DNA of 64,000 nucleotides from Dryomyza anilis (lineage: Eukaryota; Arthropoda; Insecta; Diptera; Dryomyzidae): positions 35,171,670-35,235,669 of the forward strand of contig OX638135.1 in assembly GCA_951804985.1 (NCBI GenBank). The letters are read 5' to 3'. The position numbers were made by a program, and so were the translations under genes. Positions 9,725-21,813 of this stretch are shown one piece after another (position 1 is the stretch's first letter; each line of letters begins with the position of its first letter). The notes beneath the pieces were generated by a model that was given only the letters and a program-made list of their open reading frames with translations, searched no databases and had not been told where the DNA came from.

Positions 9725-10060
9725 GAATGTACCATTTGGAGTGGACCATGACCTTCAAAATGGGGTCAAAAACCCCTTTTTGTCCAACATTTTTTTTATT
9801 GCGGAAATCGATAGCGGACATCATAAAATGCCTTATTATACCATTTGGAGGGTCCATGACCCACAGAAGAGGGTCAAAACCGCTTTTATGACCCAACAAT
9901 TTTTATTTCGAAAATCGACATGGGATATCATTAGAAGCCTAATGGTACCTATGGTATCGCCTATCGATAAATAAAAATGTTTGGGTCATAAATGCGGTTT
10001 TGACCCCCTTCTGGGGGTGATGGACCACTCCAAATGGTATAATAAGGCATTTTCTTTAAT
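9725..10060. repeat. Hairpin-forming dispersed repeat
   Basis: CCTTATTATACCATTTGGAG and the following GTCATGACC-type segment (9828-9895) recur as reverse complement at 9982-10051, giving arms of about 68 bp around a 90-bp loop. The neighbouring TATTGCGGAAATCGATAGCG recurs inverted at 13655-13680, so this belongs to the same dispersed family as 13595-13900. Confidence 0.65.
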
Positions 10061-10611
10061 GACCCGATAATCGTAGTGACCTAGGTATCCTTTTAAGAAT
10101 TAATACTTGTACCCATTTTATACAGTCAATCCAGTGACAATTTATTATTTGTGAATAAAATGGACACAGTTGTTAGGAAAACAATTACTTATTCACGAGA
10201 TCAGTACCTTTCATTTCAGTACCTATATTCATATATGTAGGTGTACAAGTTTTTAGGTTTTTCTAGGGTACCACAGTTCCGACCGCACCATATTTTTTAT
10301 ATTTATTTTACATTTTAATCCAAACAGAGCTGATAGTTTGAAGAAGAAAAAATATTTCACTTTGGTCGGTAAAGTAAAGTTCAGCCTAAAGATCTATATT
10401 TATGGTTGGTCACCTAACAAATATGGTTACCCCAAATTAATTATTTTTTTAAAGCTATTAAATAAAGTTTACAATTTTGGCAGCACCATCAGTTGATTTT
10501 ACGTGGAATAACCCATATATTATTTAATCATTTAATGCTTCATTTTCTTCGTTTTTTTTTAATTTCTTCAAATCAATTTTCAGTTGCAATTTTCAGTAAG
10601 TCGTTTTGCAT
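10061..10611. other. No gene recognised
   Basis: AT-rich non-coding sequence between the hairpin repeat and the copia fragment. Confidence 0.45.
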
Positions 10612-10996
10612 GTTGTAAATATTTCTAGAGAAAGGCGGTTTTTACTGGTAGAACTGTTAGCTAGAAACAATTACGTGTAGTTGAATGTTCGATATTTTTG
10701 TAATTTTCTGAGTTATCGATTATTTAATACAGAAATAAAAACATATATATCTAAGGGCTATTTTTATATATAAACACAAAATACAGATACACCATTTTGT
10801 ACACCTAAAATATATTGTTTTTGTTGTTATTTCTACTTGTTTTGTGATTGAAATTATTTATTGTTTTGTAGTTATAATCACATATTTGAATTTTGTGAAA
10901 ATTTTACTTCACTCGAATTTTAAAAGCAAGCTGAACAGAACATTTTTTTAATAAAATTATCTTTTAAAATACCACTGCGTTTCCTTAATTTACAAA
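10612..10996 (+). mobile_element. Possible 5' LTR of the copia copy
   Basis: It begins TGTTGTAAATATTTC and ends just before AGGTTATGGGCGATAGC. The latter resembles the copia-type primer binding site, which pairs with an internal piece of initiator tRNA-Met. No second LTR survives to confirm the boundaries. Confidence 0.3.
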
Positions 10997-11002
10997 AGGT
11001 TA

Positions 11003-13560
11003 TGGGCGATAGCAAGAAGGAATCGTCACATGGAATTTTACAATTACGTGGCGAAAATTATGAAAACTGGAGTTTTCGAGTGTAGCTTCATTTGGACGCA
11101 ATTGATCTTCTGGGTGTGGTCTGCGAAACTCCACCCGCTGAACCTAACTTAACAGCTACGTATCAGCAAAAGGACAAGAAGGCTAAGAGGGATATGTGGT
11201 CAGCGTTAGAGACCACATTTGCAAGGAAGTCTGTTACAAGTCAGACCCTTTGATGACCCGGAAGCTTGAGACTGCCGGAACTACACTAATGGAAAATGAT
11301 ATTGTTGCGCAACTATTTGCATCGTTGCCGGATACCTATGAGTCTGAGCTAACAATTGAACGTGTTAAGCAGAAACTTTTAGCAGAAGAGTCAAAGAGAA
11401 TCGACCGAGATGAAAAGTCTGGAGATGTGCAGAAGAGTTCGACGTTTGTTGGTGAGAAAAAGCATCATGTCCAATTTAATGGAATCTGCCATCGTTGTAA
11501 GAAAAGGGGCCATATGCAAAGGATTGCCGTGTTCGTCTACAATCAACTAGAGCAAATGTTGCAGCTCGTACTAATTCAATGTGCTTCATGTCATCAGTGA
11601 AATCAATCGCGAATTACAAACCTTTCAAGAATTCGATGAATTTCAAGACAGATTCGGGAGCGACAGACCACATGTGCAATACAAAATCACGTTTTTCGTT
11701 GTTGCTGAGGTTGGACGAACCAGTCGCTATTAACGTTGCAAAAGACAAGCAATGTATTTTTTCAAGTTACATAGGACGTATTGAAGGGGTTTCGAATGGT
11801 GTCGAAGTTAAAATAAATGATGTTCTATTTGTACCTGACGTACGTGAAAATCTACTTTCAGTTTCGAAGTTAACATCATTGGGTATCAACGTGGACTTTT
11901 CTGGAGCTGTCGCATATTTCAAGCAAAATGGATGTATTATTATGAAGGCATTCAAGAATGGTAATTTATACGAGCTGAAGTTGGAGTTAAAAAGAGCACA
12001 CGCAAATTTGAGTATACGGAAGAAAATCAAATTTGGCACAAGAGAATGGGTCACGCCAGCGATATTTGCATTCAAGACATGGTGCGATACAAAATGGCTC
12101 GAGGTTTGGAGAAATATACATCTGTTGGTTTTTGCGATATCTGTGTTCAAGGTAAGCAGTGCCGTATTACATTTAATGGTAGTCAACCTAAGTCATCACG
12201 TCTGTTGGAAAGAATTCACTCCGATTTATGTGGTCCATTAGACCCTGTCACATTGGATGGACACAAATATTTCCTTAGTTTCATAGACGATTATAGCCAC
12301 TTTTCTGTCATTTACTTATTAAAAAGAAAGTCAGAAGTTTTCGCAAAATTGATAGAGTATCATGCCATGGTTACTTCGATGCACAATACTTCTATTTCAA
12401 TGATAACGGTAGATCAGGGTCAGGTAAAGCTCTTGAAGTCTAATTGGGTTTTTGAACTTAAATAAGACGAATCTTGGAATCCTGTTAGATATAAAGCGAG
12501 TTTGGTAGCAAAAGGGTTTTTGCAATAGCGTGGAGTTGACTACGATGAGACTTACTCTCCGATTCGGATTGTTTTAGCTGTTAGTGTTCAAAAAGAATTT
12601 TATTTGCATCAACTTGACGTAAAAACTGCGTTTCTCCATGGAGAACTAAAAGAAGATATTTATATGGAAATATCTGATGGAATGGATGCAGGCGCAGATT
12701 TAATACGCAAGCTTCAAAAATCTCTATATGGTTTAAAACAGAGTCCAAAATGTTGAATCGAAAAATTCAACTTATATTTAATTGAATGCGGATTCGAACG
12801 ATCTAAGCGAGATTATTGTCTGTACATTAAATTTAGCAATGGTCATATTTTATACATCGTTTTATATGTTGATGATGTACTAATTGCAGGCAACAATTTG
12901 AAAGAAAAGTTTTAAAAGTCTGTCTGATTGCGGAAATTTAAAATTTTATCTGGGAACAAAAATTGAGTACAATCAAACAACTGGGTACATGAAGTTGAGT
13001 CAATCAAATCAAATAGAGAAGATACTGTCTAAGTTCAGAATGTCTGAGTGCAATTCAATGAAGACGCCTATGGAAAAAGGCCTCCAATTGACACTTATCG
13101 ATGAGCAGCCAACTCAGGAACCATATCGAGAACTTTTAGGCAGTCTTATGTACCTGTTGCTAAGCGTAGGACCCGATATTTGTTATCATTTCAGTTTTAT
13201 GGGAAGATTTCAGCAGAATCCTACAGAAATACACTGGACGACACTCAAGCGCATTGTAAGATATCTCAAGGGTACGATAAATCATAAACTGGTGTTTAAG
13301 AAGCAATCGAAAGCAACAGAGCTTGTCGGCTATGTAGATTCGGACTGAGCATCTGATACAATAGACCGAAAATCAGTTAGCGGTTTTATCTTTAAGGTAT
13401 TCGGTTGTCCAGTATCATGGTGCAGCAAAAAACAGCAAGTTGTGGCTACTTCATCGAGCGAGGCTGAATATGTAGCGTTAAGCTTGGCCGTTACTGAAGG
13501 ACTTTGGATTCGAGGCATTTTATCAGATTTAAAAATACTCACTGAAGATGCACACGGTGT
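11003..13560 (+). pseudogene. Ty1/copia retrotransposon polyprotein, internally deleted
   Basis: One gag-pol frame of the copia type, broken many times. Order seen: gag from ATG 11003 (LRGENYENWSFRV, then a stop); CCHC knuckle CHRCKKRGHMQ near 11490 followed at once by a frameshift; protease DSGATDHMC at about 11650; integrase zinc region near 12040-12150 (FCDICVQGKQC); integrase core start IHSDLCGPL near 12210. At about 12420 the frame jumps from ITVDQGQ straight into LLKSNWVFELK, deleting the rest of integrase and the front of reverse transcriptase. RT resumes with QLDVKTAFLHGELK and the catalytic LYVDDVLIAG (about 12865). RNase H follows with GYVDSD and SSSEAEYVAL. The copy ends at about 13560 with no 3' LTR. 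Non-functional. Confidence 0.88.
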
Positions 13561-13594
13561 GAAAAATATCACAAAAATCACACATCGTGTAAAA

Positions 13595-13900
13595 AACACT
13601 ATTTGAGATTTATCTCCCAAAGTTGGTCTCGTTAACCATAGGACATCTAAATTTCCGCTATCGATTTCCGCAATAACATTTTTTGGATGTTTTTGGCCCA
13701 TGTTTGGAGGTCATGGACCACTTCAATTCGATTCCCAACGTTTCGAATCCTAACTGCAATTATTTCTGCAATAATTTTTTTTGGTCTTTTTCGCACTTCC
13801 TGCCCACTTCTGCCCACCCATATTTCGCGAAAAGAAATGTCCATTTCGGGAAATGACCATTCGGGGAAGTGTCCTATTACGATTCTCCCGCTATTTAGAA
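13595..13900 (-). repeat. Dispersed non-coding repeat, inverted relative to 8130-8310 and 9725-9830
   Basis: The left half (CCGCTATCGATTTCCGCAAT, then GGTCATGGACCACTTC) matches 9740-9815 in reverse. The right half (ATTTCTGCAATAATTTTTTT, GAAATGTCCATTTCGGG) matches 8150-8300 in reverse. Here they are joined, so 8130-8310 and 9725-10060 are probably two parts of one family. It abuts and probably truncates the copia copy. Confidence 0.6.
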
Positions 13901-14575
13901 ACTGTTATTAGTATCATATTTAAGAGTATTTAAGGCACCTACTGTTTAAATAAAATTGATATTCCTCTTTTGAATTTAAATTTAGTATGAGTATAAGATC
14001 GAGAAAAAACATACATTTTTAATATAGATTTACATTCTTGAAGAAAACATGTCCACTGCATAATATGTTGGACTTTTTACACTGTACACTTAAATATTGA
14101 TTAAAATTGTTTTTTTTTTTAAATTTCCACACCAATTCGAAGTATAATTTGAGATTTTAAAATTCGATTTCAATGAAATTTGGGCAACTGATAAAGATTA
14201 TCTAGATGCATTGATTGTAAAAACGAACGCAAAAAAATTTACGTGAAAAATCTGGCCTAGTCAGACAAACTGGTATCGCATCAACTGCCAACCACGGAGG
14301 CGATACACCCATGATGACCGACGATGTTAGCGCGGAGACGTTGGTGAAAGCCCTTCCGTCCTTCGGTACCCTGCACATTGACAGTGTGGAAGAGGAGTCA
14401 AACCCTCCCACACAAGTCATCGTAGGCCCGGACATGGAAGAATAGTTGCTAGCGATGATAACTCCGATGATAACGACAAGGCAGTCATCGCTGCACCTAG
14501 AACGGAACCGACACTCAAAAAGAAGCGCACTCAGGTGGTGAAAAGCTACGAATGGTGGGAGCTCACCAAAGACCT
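13901..14575. other. Unassigned segment; GC-richer block at 14258-14575
   Basis: 13901-14257 is AT-rich with nothing recognised. 14258-14575 is clearly richer in G and C than its surroundings. On the plus strand it gives a fragment beginning VRQTGIASTANHGG and containing MTDDVSAETLVKALPS, ended by a stop, then a Lys-rich piece TLKKKRTQVVKSYEWWEL in another frame. This could be a decayed exon or element ORF1. The 128-residue minus-strand frame over it (14588-14202) has no support. The block ends exactly where the Gyp-A1 LTR begins. Confidence 0.4.
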
Positions 14576-15115
14576 TGTTGTAAATCAACTTAGTGTGTTA
14601 TGGTAAGCCACTATAAGATGATATTATAAACCTACTTCCGCGATAACTACCTCATGCAGTTATCGTGAAGTTGGTGTAAGGTGCAATGTAGGGCATACGT
14701 ATCAGAGTTAAGCAAGCAAATAGACTAGCAACAGTATTGAGTCAAACCAGCGGAGGCGTGATTGGATAGTGACTTATGTACGAAAGAAAATACGTTGAGT
14801 GGAATTTGTGCACGGCACTCTGCCGGAACATGTAAGATTTGGAATATACCTTAATATAATATTTTAAGTTAGATTTTAAGCCAGTTGTTAGTTAGAGTTG
14901 TGAGTTAGAGTTAAAACAATAACGTAAATATTAAAGTAGAACTTTAGTTTAAATTAAAGTACGTCTTAGAAGAAAAGACTTGTTTAAATTATTTTGGTTA
15001 ATAAAAATGGAACTTCAACGTTGGACATTCTTTGGTAGAACATCATGGGCAATTATGAAAGGAACGTTGCGACATTTGGCTACACGCCAAAAAAACGGAC
15101 GTTTTTATTACAACA
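14576..15115 (+). repeat. 5' LTR of Gyp-A1 (540 bp) and tRNA-Ser-type primer site
   Basis: It runs from TGTTGTAAATC to TTATTACAACA, so the ends form the inverted pair TGTTGT/ACAACA. The primer binding site TGGCGTAGCCGG starts 2 bp after the LTR (15118) and would pair with the 3' end of a serine tRNA ending CCGGCTGCGCCA, with one mismatch. The LTR matches the split LTR of Gyp-A2 (50882-51054 plus 57775-58114) along its length. Confidence 0.85.
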
Positions 15116-15643
15116 TTTGGCGTAGCCGGTTTTCGAACCATACATCAACTCACAAGGGACGAGAAGGACTGGATGGAGATTAATATTAGAAGAAATAAAT
15201 ATTTGGATCAGGGAAAATATTTTTTGTATTTGTGAGTATTGTGCAAAATAGTGGAAAAAAATGTGAGCGGTAAAAAATAAAATTTAGTGAATTGGTGATA
15301 CAAAACAAAAGAAATATAGGTCATTCCACGTCAAACCGGGCCCTTTTGAGATTTACTATTTTTGATTTTCTTATAATTAAAAAATATTAAAAAATATTTT
15401 ACAAGTGTTTTCTTTTTAGTAAAAAAAAATATATTTTTTGGGAGTTATACCCTTTTAAAAAATGGGTATTTTGATTGAAAAACAACTTTTTGCATTTAGT
15501 TAAACTAATATAGCATGTGAACCATAAGCTTGATAAGCTCGAAACTTGATCTTATTTGAAAGGTAATGAACTGCCACTTCTAACATCTTCTTTATTTTTA
15601 GTACCGATTTTCGTGGTCAGCACATAAATTAAAAAAAAAAAAA

Positions 15644-16387
15644 CAGTTGGGAAGGTTAGATCACATGGAAAATTTTAAAGTAGGTGTAATTATGATAGTT
15701 AGGATTATCAAAATTATAGTCGGTCTAAGCCGACTATAAATACCCTACACATATGTTTGGTTACCATTCAAAGTGATATATAGGTCACCAGGGTATACGA
15801 ATCCTGAAAATAACTACAAACATTCAATCGCTGAAGAATTTCCATTCATTTGATACCCATATTTACAAATGGGTAGGTGTACCGAATTTCGATTTTTTTT
15901 TTGTGAACCACAAGTCTTTTCGCCGGAAAACTTTAATATCATGTATTTGAGCATGATGTCAATATATATTTGACCAAAAAAGTTTACATAAGCACGTATA
16001 CATAAAAATTGATCTTTATATGTACATTTTATATGAGGTATTTGAACATAAGTGGTCGGATCATAGGTCACAATGGACCGATCTCGCCGTATTCGCACAT
16101 ACAGCGTAGGTATATTAGTAATCTAAGTTATAAGTTTCATTTATCTAGCTCTTCAATTTTAAAAGTAGTAGGGATTTCAACAGACAGACAGACGGACAGA
16201 CGGACAGACGAACAGACAGACGGACAGACGAACAGACAGACATCTAAGACGGACAGCTTAATCGACTCAGGAGGTCATGCTGATCAAGAATATATATACT
16301 TTTCCATACCGGAGATGCTTCCTTCTGGGTGTTAAAAACGGCGTACCAAACTGAATATACCCTTTCAATCTTAGTGTAGGGTTATAT
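15644..16387 (-). mobile_element. DINE-1-like element (family b), copy 1
   Basis: Minus orientation. It starts CAGTTGGGAAGGTTAGATC, contains the hairpin ATAGTCGGTCTAAGCCGACT followed by ACCCTACACATATG, then the GACAGACGGACAGAC core (16180-16240), CTGATCAAGAATATATATAC, and ends TTAGTGTAGGGTTATA. It sits in the A-run of the left arm, immediately followed by a second copy. The 108-residue frame over the microsatellite is not a gene. Confidence 0.7.
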
Positions 16388-17085
16388 AAACAGTAGGGAA
16401 GGTTAGATCACATGGGGAATTTTGATGTAGGAATATTGTGATAGTTGGTGTAATGAAGTTAGTAAGAATTATGTAAGTTATAGTCGGTATAAGCCGACTA
16501 AAAATACACTACACATATGTGATAATGTGTGCGGTGACCACTTAAAAAGATGCATAGCCCACCAGGGTTAACAAATCCTGAAAATACATACAAACTTGAA
16601 ATACCCATATGTACAAATGGGTAGGTATATCGAATTTCGATTTATTTTTTCGAGAACCACACGTCAGTTCCCTATAAAACATTATTTTCATATATTTGAG
16701 GCAGTATATATTTGCAAAAAAAAGTTCACTTAAGCTCGTATTAAGTAAAATTCTTCCGTAGATGTAAATTTTATCAGGTATTTGATCGTAAGTGGTCGGT
16801 TCGCAGATCACAAAGGTCCGATTATACCAATTACTTGCTGGTACTGCGTAGATATATAAGTAATCTAAATTAGAAGTTTCATTGATCTAGCTCTTCTAGT
16901 TTTTCTGTAATAGTGATTACAACAGACAGACAATGGGACAGACGGACATCGCTAAATCGACTCAGGAGGTCATGCTGATCAAGAATATATATTCCTTTCC
17001 TTACCGGGGATGCTTCCTTCTGGGTGTTACAAACGGCGTACCAAACTGAATATACCCTTTCCTTCTTAGTGTAGGGTATAAAAAA
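16388..17085 (-). mobile_element. DINE-1-like element (family b), copy 2, head-to-tail with copy 1
   Basis: Same layout as the preceding copy, from CAGTAGGGAAGGTTAGATC to TTAGTGTAGGGTATA, with a shorter GACAGAC core. The two are in direct tandem with only a few bases between them. Confidence 0.7.
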
Positions 17086-17290
17086 ATACTATCGTAATCC
17101 TTAGTCAATTATGCACTAATATTGAAAAATTTAGAGTGGGACCTTAAAAGCTTCTATTTTTAAACATTTAATAACGATAATAATACTCACACTTCGAGCG
17201 CTTAAAAAACAGCTCGAGAGTCGAGCACTATGCTACATGCTCTGTTGAAGTTGTATTATCTCATTTTTATCGCTTAACCAATGTCGAAAT

Positions 17291-17770
17291 AAAATAAACC
17301 AGGCCCGTGCGCACGGGGGGATATTTGGTGGTTAAATCTTATATTTTTTAAAAAATATAATTCAAATTCAAAATTTTTAATTTTAGTTAAACATTTTTTT
17401 TAAACAATTATTTTAAACTTTTTATTTTAGCAATTTTTTTTTACATAGTTTAAAAATATTTTTTTAATATTTTTTAACAAAAGTTACATTGAAAAAATAT
17501 ATAATATCTCTCTTATAACGTAAAACGAAACAAAAATAAATTTCTCAAAAAAGCGTCAGAAATTATAACAAACTGATTTTCGTTTGTTTTTACGTTATAA
17601 AGGTTTTTTTAAATATAATGTTGTATTAATAAAAATTTAAAATGAAATACGGCCCTAAATCATTAAGGCCCCAGAATTGGTGTATATTTCTGTTAAGAAA
17701 TAAGACTCCGCCCCAAAATAAAAATATTAGCATATAGCAAAAAAAAAATAAAATGATAATGAAAAAAAAA
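17291..17770. other. AT-rich interior of the 12.2-kb element
   Basis: Non-coding sequence with long A and T runs and the small palindromic CCGTGCGCACGG near 17305. No reading frame is supported. Confidence 0.5.
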
Positions 17771-18318
17771 AACAGTTGGGAAGGTTAGATCACATGGGAA
17801 ATTTTAAAGTAGGTGTAATTATGATAGTTAAGATTATCAAAATTATAGTCGGTCTAAGCCGACCACAAGTATTTTCCACAAGTATTTTCGCCGGAAAACT
17901 TTATTATCATGTATTTGAGCATGATGTCAATATATATTTGATCAAAAAAGTTTACCTAAGCACGTAGACATAAAAATTGATCTTTATATGTACATTTTAT
18001 ATGAGGTATTTGAACATAAGTGGTCGGATCATAGGTCACAATGGACCGATCTCGCCAATACAGCGTAGGTATATTAGTAATCTAAGTTATAAGTTTCATT
18101 TATCTAGCTCTTCAACTTTAAAAGTAGTAGGGATTTCAACAGACAGACAGACAGACGGACAGACGGACAGACGGACGGACATCGCTTAATCGACTCAGGA
18201 GGTCATGCTGATCAAGAATATATATACTTTTCCATACCGGAGATGCTTCCTTCCTTCTGGGTGTTACAAACGGCGTACCAAACTGAATATACCCTTTCAC
18301 TCTTAATGTAGGGTATAA
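17771..18318 (-). mobile_element. DINE-1-like element (family b), copy 3, internally deleted
   Basis: It shares the start CAGTTGGGAAGGTTAGATC and the ending TTAATGTAGGGTATA with the copies at 15644 and 16388, and is closest to the first. It lacks about 150 bp after the GTCGGTCTAAGCCGAC hairpin, joining it to CACAAGTATTTTCGCCGG. Confidence 0.7.
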
Positions 18319-19339
18319 TAATAATTCATACAAAATGTTCAACATTGAACAACATTTTTATACATAACTTCTGAACCGTAAAACAAAACTTAACTTTTGG
18401 CTGCACACATGAGAAAATCCAGTATTTTTTTAAAGTTCGCTAAAAATAATATAATTTATTTTTTCTTTTGAAATGCAAGTGCATATCAAATTATTGGTCG
18501 AACATTTGAAAAAAGTTGGATGTAGTTCATGGATATCATTGCGTATAAATATGAAAATGGTTGTACGATATTATTCGTTTACAGCTTTTATTCGCATTTA
18601 AATAAATTTTAATTGATTTTTAAAATATCTCATAATAGCTCTTCAAATGGGAATAAAACCTTTAAATGAGTTGATATTGGAAACACGTTTTCATATCCAT
18701 ATTCAGAGAGATCTCAGTTACAAAATAAATAAACCCGCAAAAAAAAATTATTACGAAAATATCATATTCATTTTCATTTCAAATTCAACGACAATTTAAA
18801 GTCAAGTTTAAAATTAAAGTCTACTTTTTTGAAAATTTTCATAAATAATAAAAAGTCAAAGTCGACTTTCGCCATTGCTTTTGGAAATAAACTTTGTTTA
18901 AAACTGACCACTCTAAAATTAAAATGTTGCCAATTTTCTTATCTTTTAAATGAGACTTCAGTGCTTTATATTGCTTCACTATTTCTGAAGTGGTGTTCAA
19001 TTGATTAACACGACTCTTGCGCTATTTATACATAATTTTCAATTTAAAGTATTAAATCTCTTCAACCATTTTTCCAACATGTTAATTTTATGTTGTTTCA
19101 ATATTTTTCCAAATTGCATTAAATTCTGAGATATGCTAAAATTTAAATTTGTTTGTTTTCATACTTCAAAAACACCCTAATTTATTATAAAAAGGTTTTT
19201 TTACCAATAAAAAAATAGAAATATCCATTAAAAAATAGATTGTTATATATAATTTGGATTTTGAAGTTAAATGAATAAATTTCATAAAAAAAGGCAAAAA
19301 AATTCGCCTGCGGCACTTTTCAGTCAAAATTACTTTATT
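18319..19339. other. Non-coding interior of the 12.2-kb element
   Basis: AT-rich, no supported frame. The missing C-terminal half of the element's transposase-like gene should lie on this side of the BEL insertion, but I found no trace of it. Confidence 0.45.
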
Positions 19340-19899
19340 ACTTTATATAATAATTTGTATTTTTTATAATTTGTATTCTAAAAGTAATCATGAATTTGAA
19401 TACACTAATATAGAACTTGTATAATGTAGTATAACAGTTTCATAATTTCATTTGTAATTTACTCTCATTTGTTTGTAAATCTCTCTTTTGTAAGTTCTAA
19501 AGAGATGAAATAAAATTTATAAATAATAATAATAGTTTGGCACTACAGCTCTATAAGAACTTAGGCCGAGCTCTCTCACTATTTTGAGCTGTGCGTGTTA
19601 TATTTGTACTCAAAGTGGTGGGACCTACAGTTTATTGCCGAATCCGAACGGCGGTTGAGAGCTTTTCATAGGCAATGTTTTACTCTCGTAGGTTTGCCAT
19701 TTACTGCCGAGAGGTAGCGCGGTATAGAAAAATGTGTCTATGAAAAGATGTTGTTAGCCCCAGTCCAGGCTTGAACCGGGGACCTTTCGGCTCGCAGTCC
19801 AACGCACTAACCACTGAGCTATCGCGGCTACAAAGCAGTCGAATATAAACCATTAAAGAAAACGTACACACATTGTTCGTCGTTTCTTTTCAACCAACA
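19340..19899 (+). repeat. 5' LTR of the BEL/Pao element, split by a SINE, plus primer site
   Basis: 19340-19533 and 19831-19899 together match the 3' LTR; the middle is a minus-strand SINE. The primer binding site TGGCGACCGTGACAGG begins at 19903 and is complementary to the expected 3' end of an arginine tRNA. Confidence 0.8.
19534..19830 (-). mobile_element. tRNA-derived SINE, copy 1
   Basis: Minus strand. The head reads GCGATAGCTCAGTGGTTAG (A-box region), then GGTTCAAGCCTGG (B box) about 35 bp on. The body includes TCTATACCGCGCTACCTCTC and the tail AGCTGTAGTGCCAAACTATT. It is inserted in the 5' LTR. This is a SINE head and not a tRNA gene: the cloverleaf 3' half is replaced by SINE body. 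Confidence 0.8.
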
Positions 19900-20287
19900 T
19901 TTTGGCGACCGTGACAGGACAGTCTGTGGTTTAGAGTTAAAATTTAAAGATAACTTTTCGTGGGAAAATATTCAAATTAATTATACATATAGATGTATAA
20001 TACGAAATTTGCCAAGGAAAATTCCAGCACAGACGAATTTTGGAATTTAGCTATCAATGCTGGCGTTCTTCGTTGATGGAAATCATTCTTCACATAAAAA
20101 TTACTGAAGTTGATGTTGCCAATCATTTATCGTTGCTATCGTTGTCGCTTGGATTTATTGTTGCTGCTATTTTGCTAATACAGTCTGCTGCACTCCAACG
20201 TAGAGAGAATTTTAACACAAGAACACGAACCACACTTAGAGTGTCACTCTGACTCTTATTTTTATTTTCTAATGCATTTACATCAAA

Positions 20288-21813
20288 ATGGGAAAAGATG
20301 ATACGGATGATGGTGTTACTGATGGGACCACAGAAGATGTGAAGTCTCCGTTAACTGCTTTAAAACAACAGCGATCTGTTGTAAAGAGAAATATTCTTAA
20401 TATGAAAACAAAAAATGAGAAAGATGGAGACATGATCTATCAAACCATTCTTGAGTGTCGCCTTGAAATTTTAGAATCGTATTTTAAGCAATTATGCCAC
20501 ATACAGGGGCAGATAGAAAAACATAGCCCAAACGATGATAAAAGAAGTGAATTAGAGGATTTTTTTATTTTTGCAAAAGCAAAAGTTATGTTATTATTAA
20601 ATAAAACGCAACGCATTGTTGATTCTAGTATTTTAAATTCATCATCTCACGGCCTGTCGCATCGAAATCGTTTACCTAGTTTAAAACTGCCAAAATTTGA
20701 CGGCAAATACGCAGATTACAAAAGGTTTGCTAGTGCATTTGCAAACATGATTAACGAAGATCCGATGATTCCCTTCATTGATAAATTTAATTATTTGCTT
20801 AGCTGTTTATCGGGTTCAGCATTGGCTATCGTTCAAGCTTTTCAAGTCACTGAGGAAAACTACCCGTTAGCTTTGAAACGTTTAAAGGATCGGTATGACG
20901 ATAATGTTCTTATTTTTCTCGAGCACATCACTGCACTTTTTAATCTTCCAAATATGGCTAAATCAGACGCGGTATCTCTACGTAATTTAATTGATACGGT
21001 TTCTGCGCTGCGTTCTTCTTTCTTATCGTTAGGATCGGAGCAAGGTGTTATGAATTCAATATTAATTCATATTGTATTGGCAAAACTAGATACAGAGTCC
21101 AAAATTTCGTACGATGAAAAGCAGGAATTTAAATCTTTACCTTCGTGGGATGATAGCTATACAAGTTTAAGTCGTCGCTGTCAATTTTTAGAAAGTCATG
21201 GGAAAGATATAGAAGTTCAAGAAAAGCAAAAAGAGAATACATTTAAACACCATAAAAAAGTTACACATACGTTTGTTAATACTAAATCAAACTGTGCATA
21301 TTGTAACAGTGCAGAACATTTTTTGGCAAGTTGCTCATCATTTTTATCGCTCCCTGTTTCGCAACGCTTTGATTATATTAAACGTACAGCACTTTGCATA
21401 AACTGTTTGCGCAACGGGCACACAGTCTCCAAGTGCTACTCGCAATCTCGTTGCCGCGTATGTAACTTTTCACATCACACTATTTTGCATCAGTATACTA
21501 CACCAGGACAACCCTCAAATTTACTAACTTCATCAAGGTCGCCAACCGTCCAAGTATTGGCTACACAAAGTCAGCCTGTATCGTCAATCACTCGTTCATA
21601 CAAGAAGGCACTAATTCCAACTGCTCTCATTTTTATCAAAGACAAATTTGGAATTTTTAAACCAGTACGTCCACTTCTTGACTCTTGTTCTGAGCTTAAT
21701 TTTATTACCGAGGAAACCGCAAAGCGACATCAACTTAACTTTCACAATATTGATCGCGAGGTTTCTGGGATTGCCGATATTCGTACGCAATTAAAATATT
21801 CAGTATGTAGTAC
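20288..21813 (+). pseudogene. BEL/Pao gag and start of protease
   Basis: Open from ATG 20288 for about 509 codons. The gag core has KLPKFDGKYADYKRFASAF and an SGSALAIV stretch typical of BEL and Pao gags (residues 130-200). Two zinc-knuckle-like clusters lie near residues 338-400 (CAYCNSAEHFLASC, then CINCLRNGHTVSKC and CRVCNFSHHTILH). The protease opens at LLDSCSELNFI, where Cys replaces the usual Gly of the DSG active site, probably inactivating it. The frame then runs into a SINE at 21814. The pre-insertion frame continues on the far side. Confidence 0.85.

Larger units (their letters stand above)
15318..17290 (+). repeat. Left arm of the 12.2-kb element, split by two DINE-1-like copies
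   Basis: 15318-15643 and 17086-17290 together match the reverse complement of 27070-27541. Shared landmarks are CATTCCACGT..AACCGGGC, TTTTGGGAGTTAT, AAAATGGGTATTTTGATTGA, TAGTACCGATTTTCGT, GTCAGCACATAAATTAAAAA, ATACTATCGTAATCCTTAGT and TTTAGAGTGGGACCT. Confidence 0.85.

Noticed and set aside
11767..12186. 139-residue minus-strand frame
   Set aside because: Shadow of the copia gag-pol frame on the opposite strand.
14202..14588. 128-residue minus-strand frame over the GC-rich block
   Set aside because: No domain or signal; the plus strand gives equally long, more protein-like pieces, and the frame crosses the LTR boundary.
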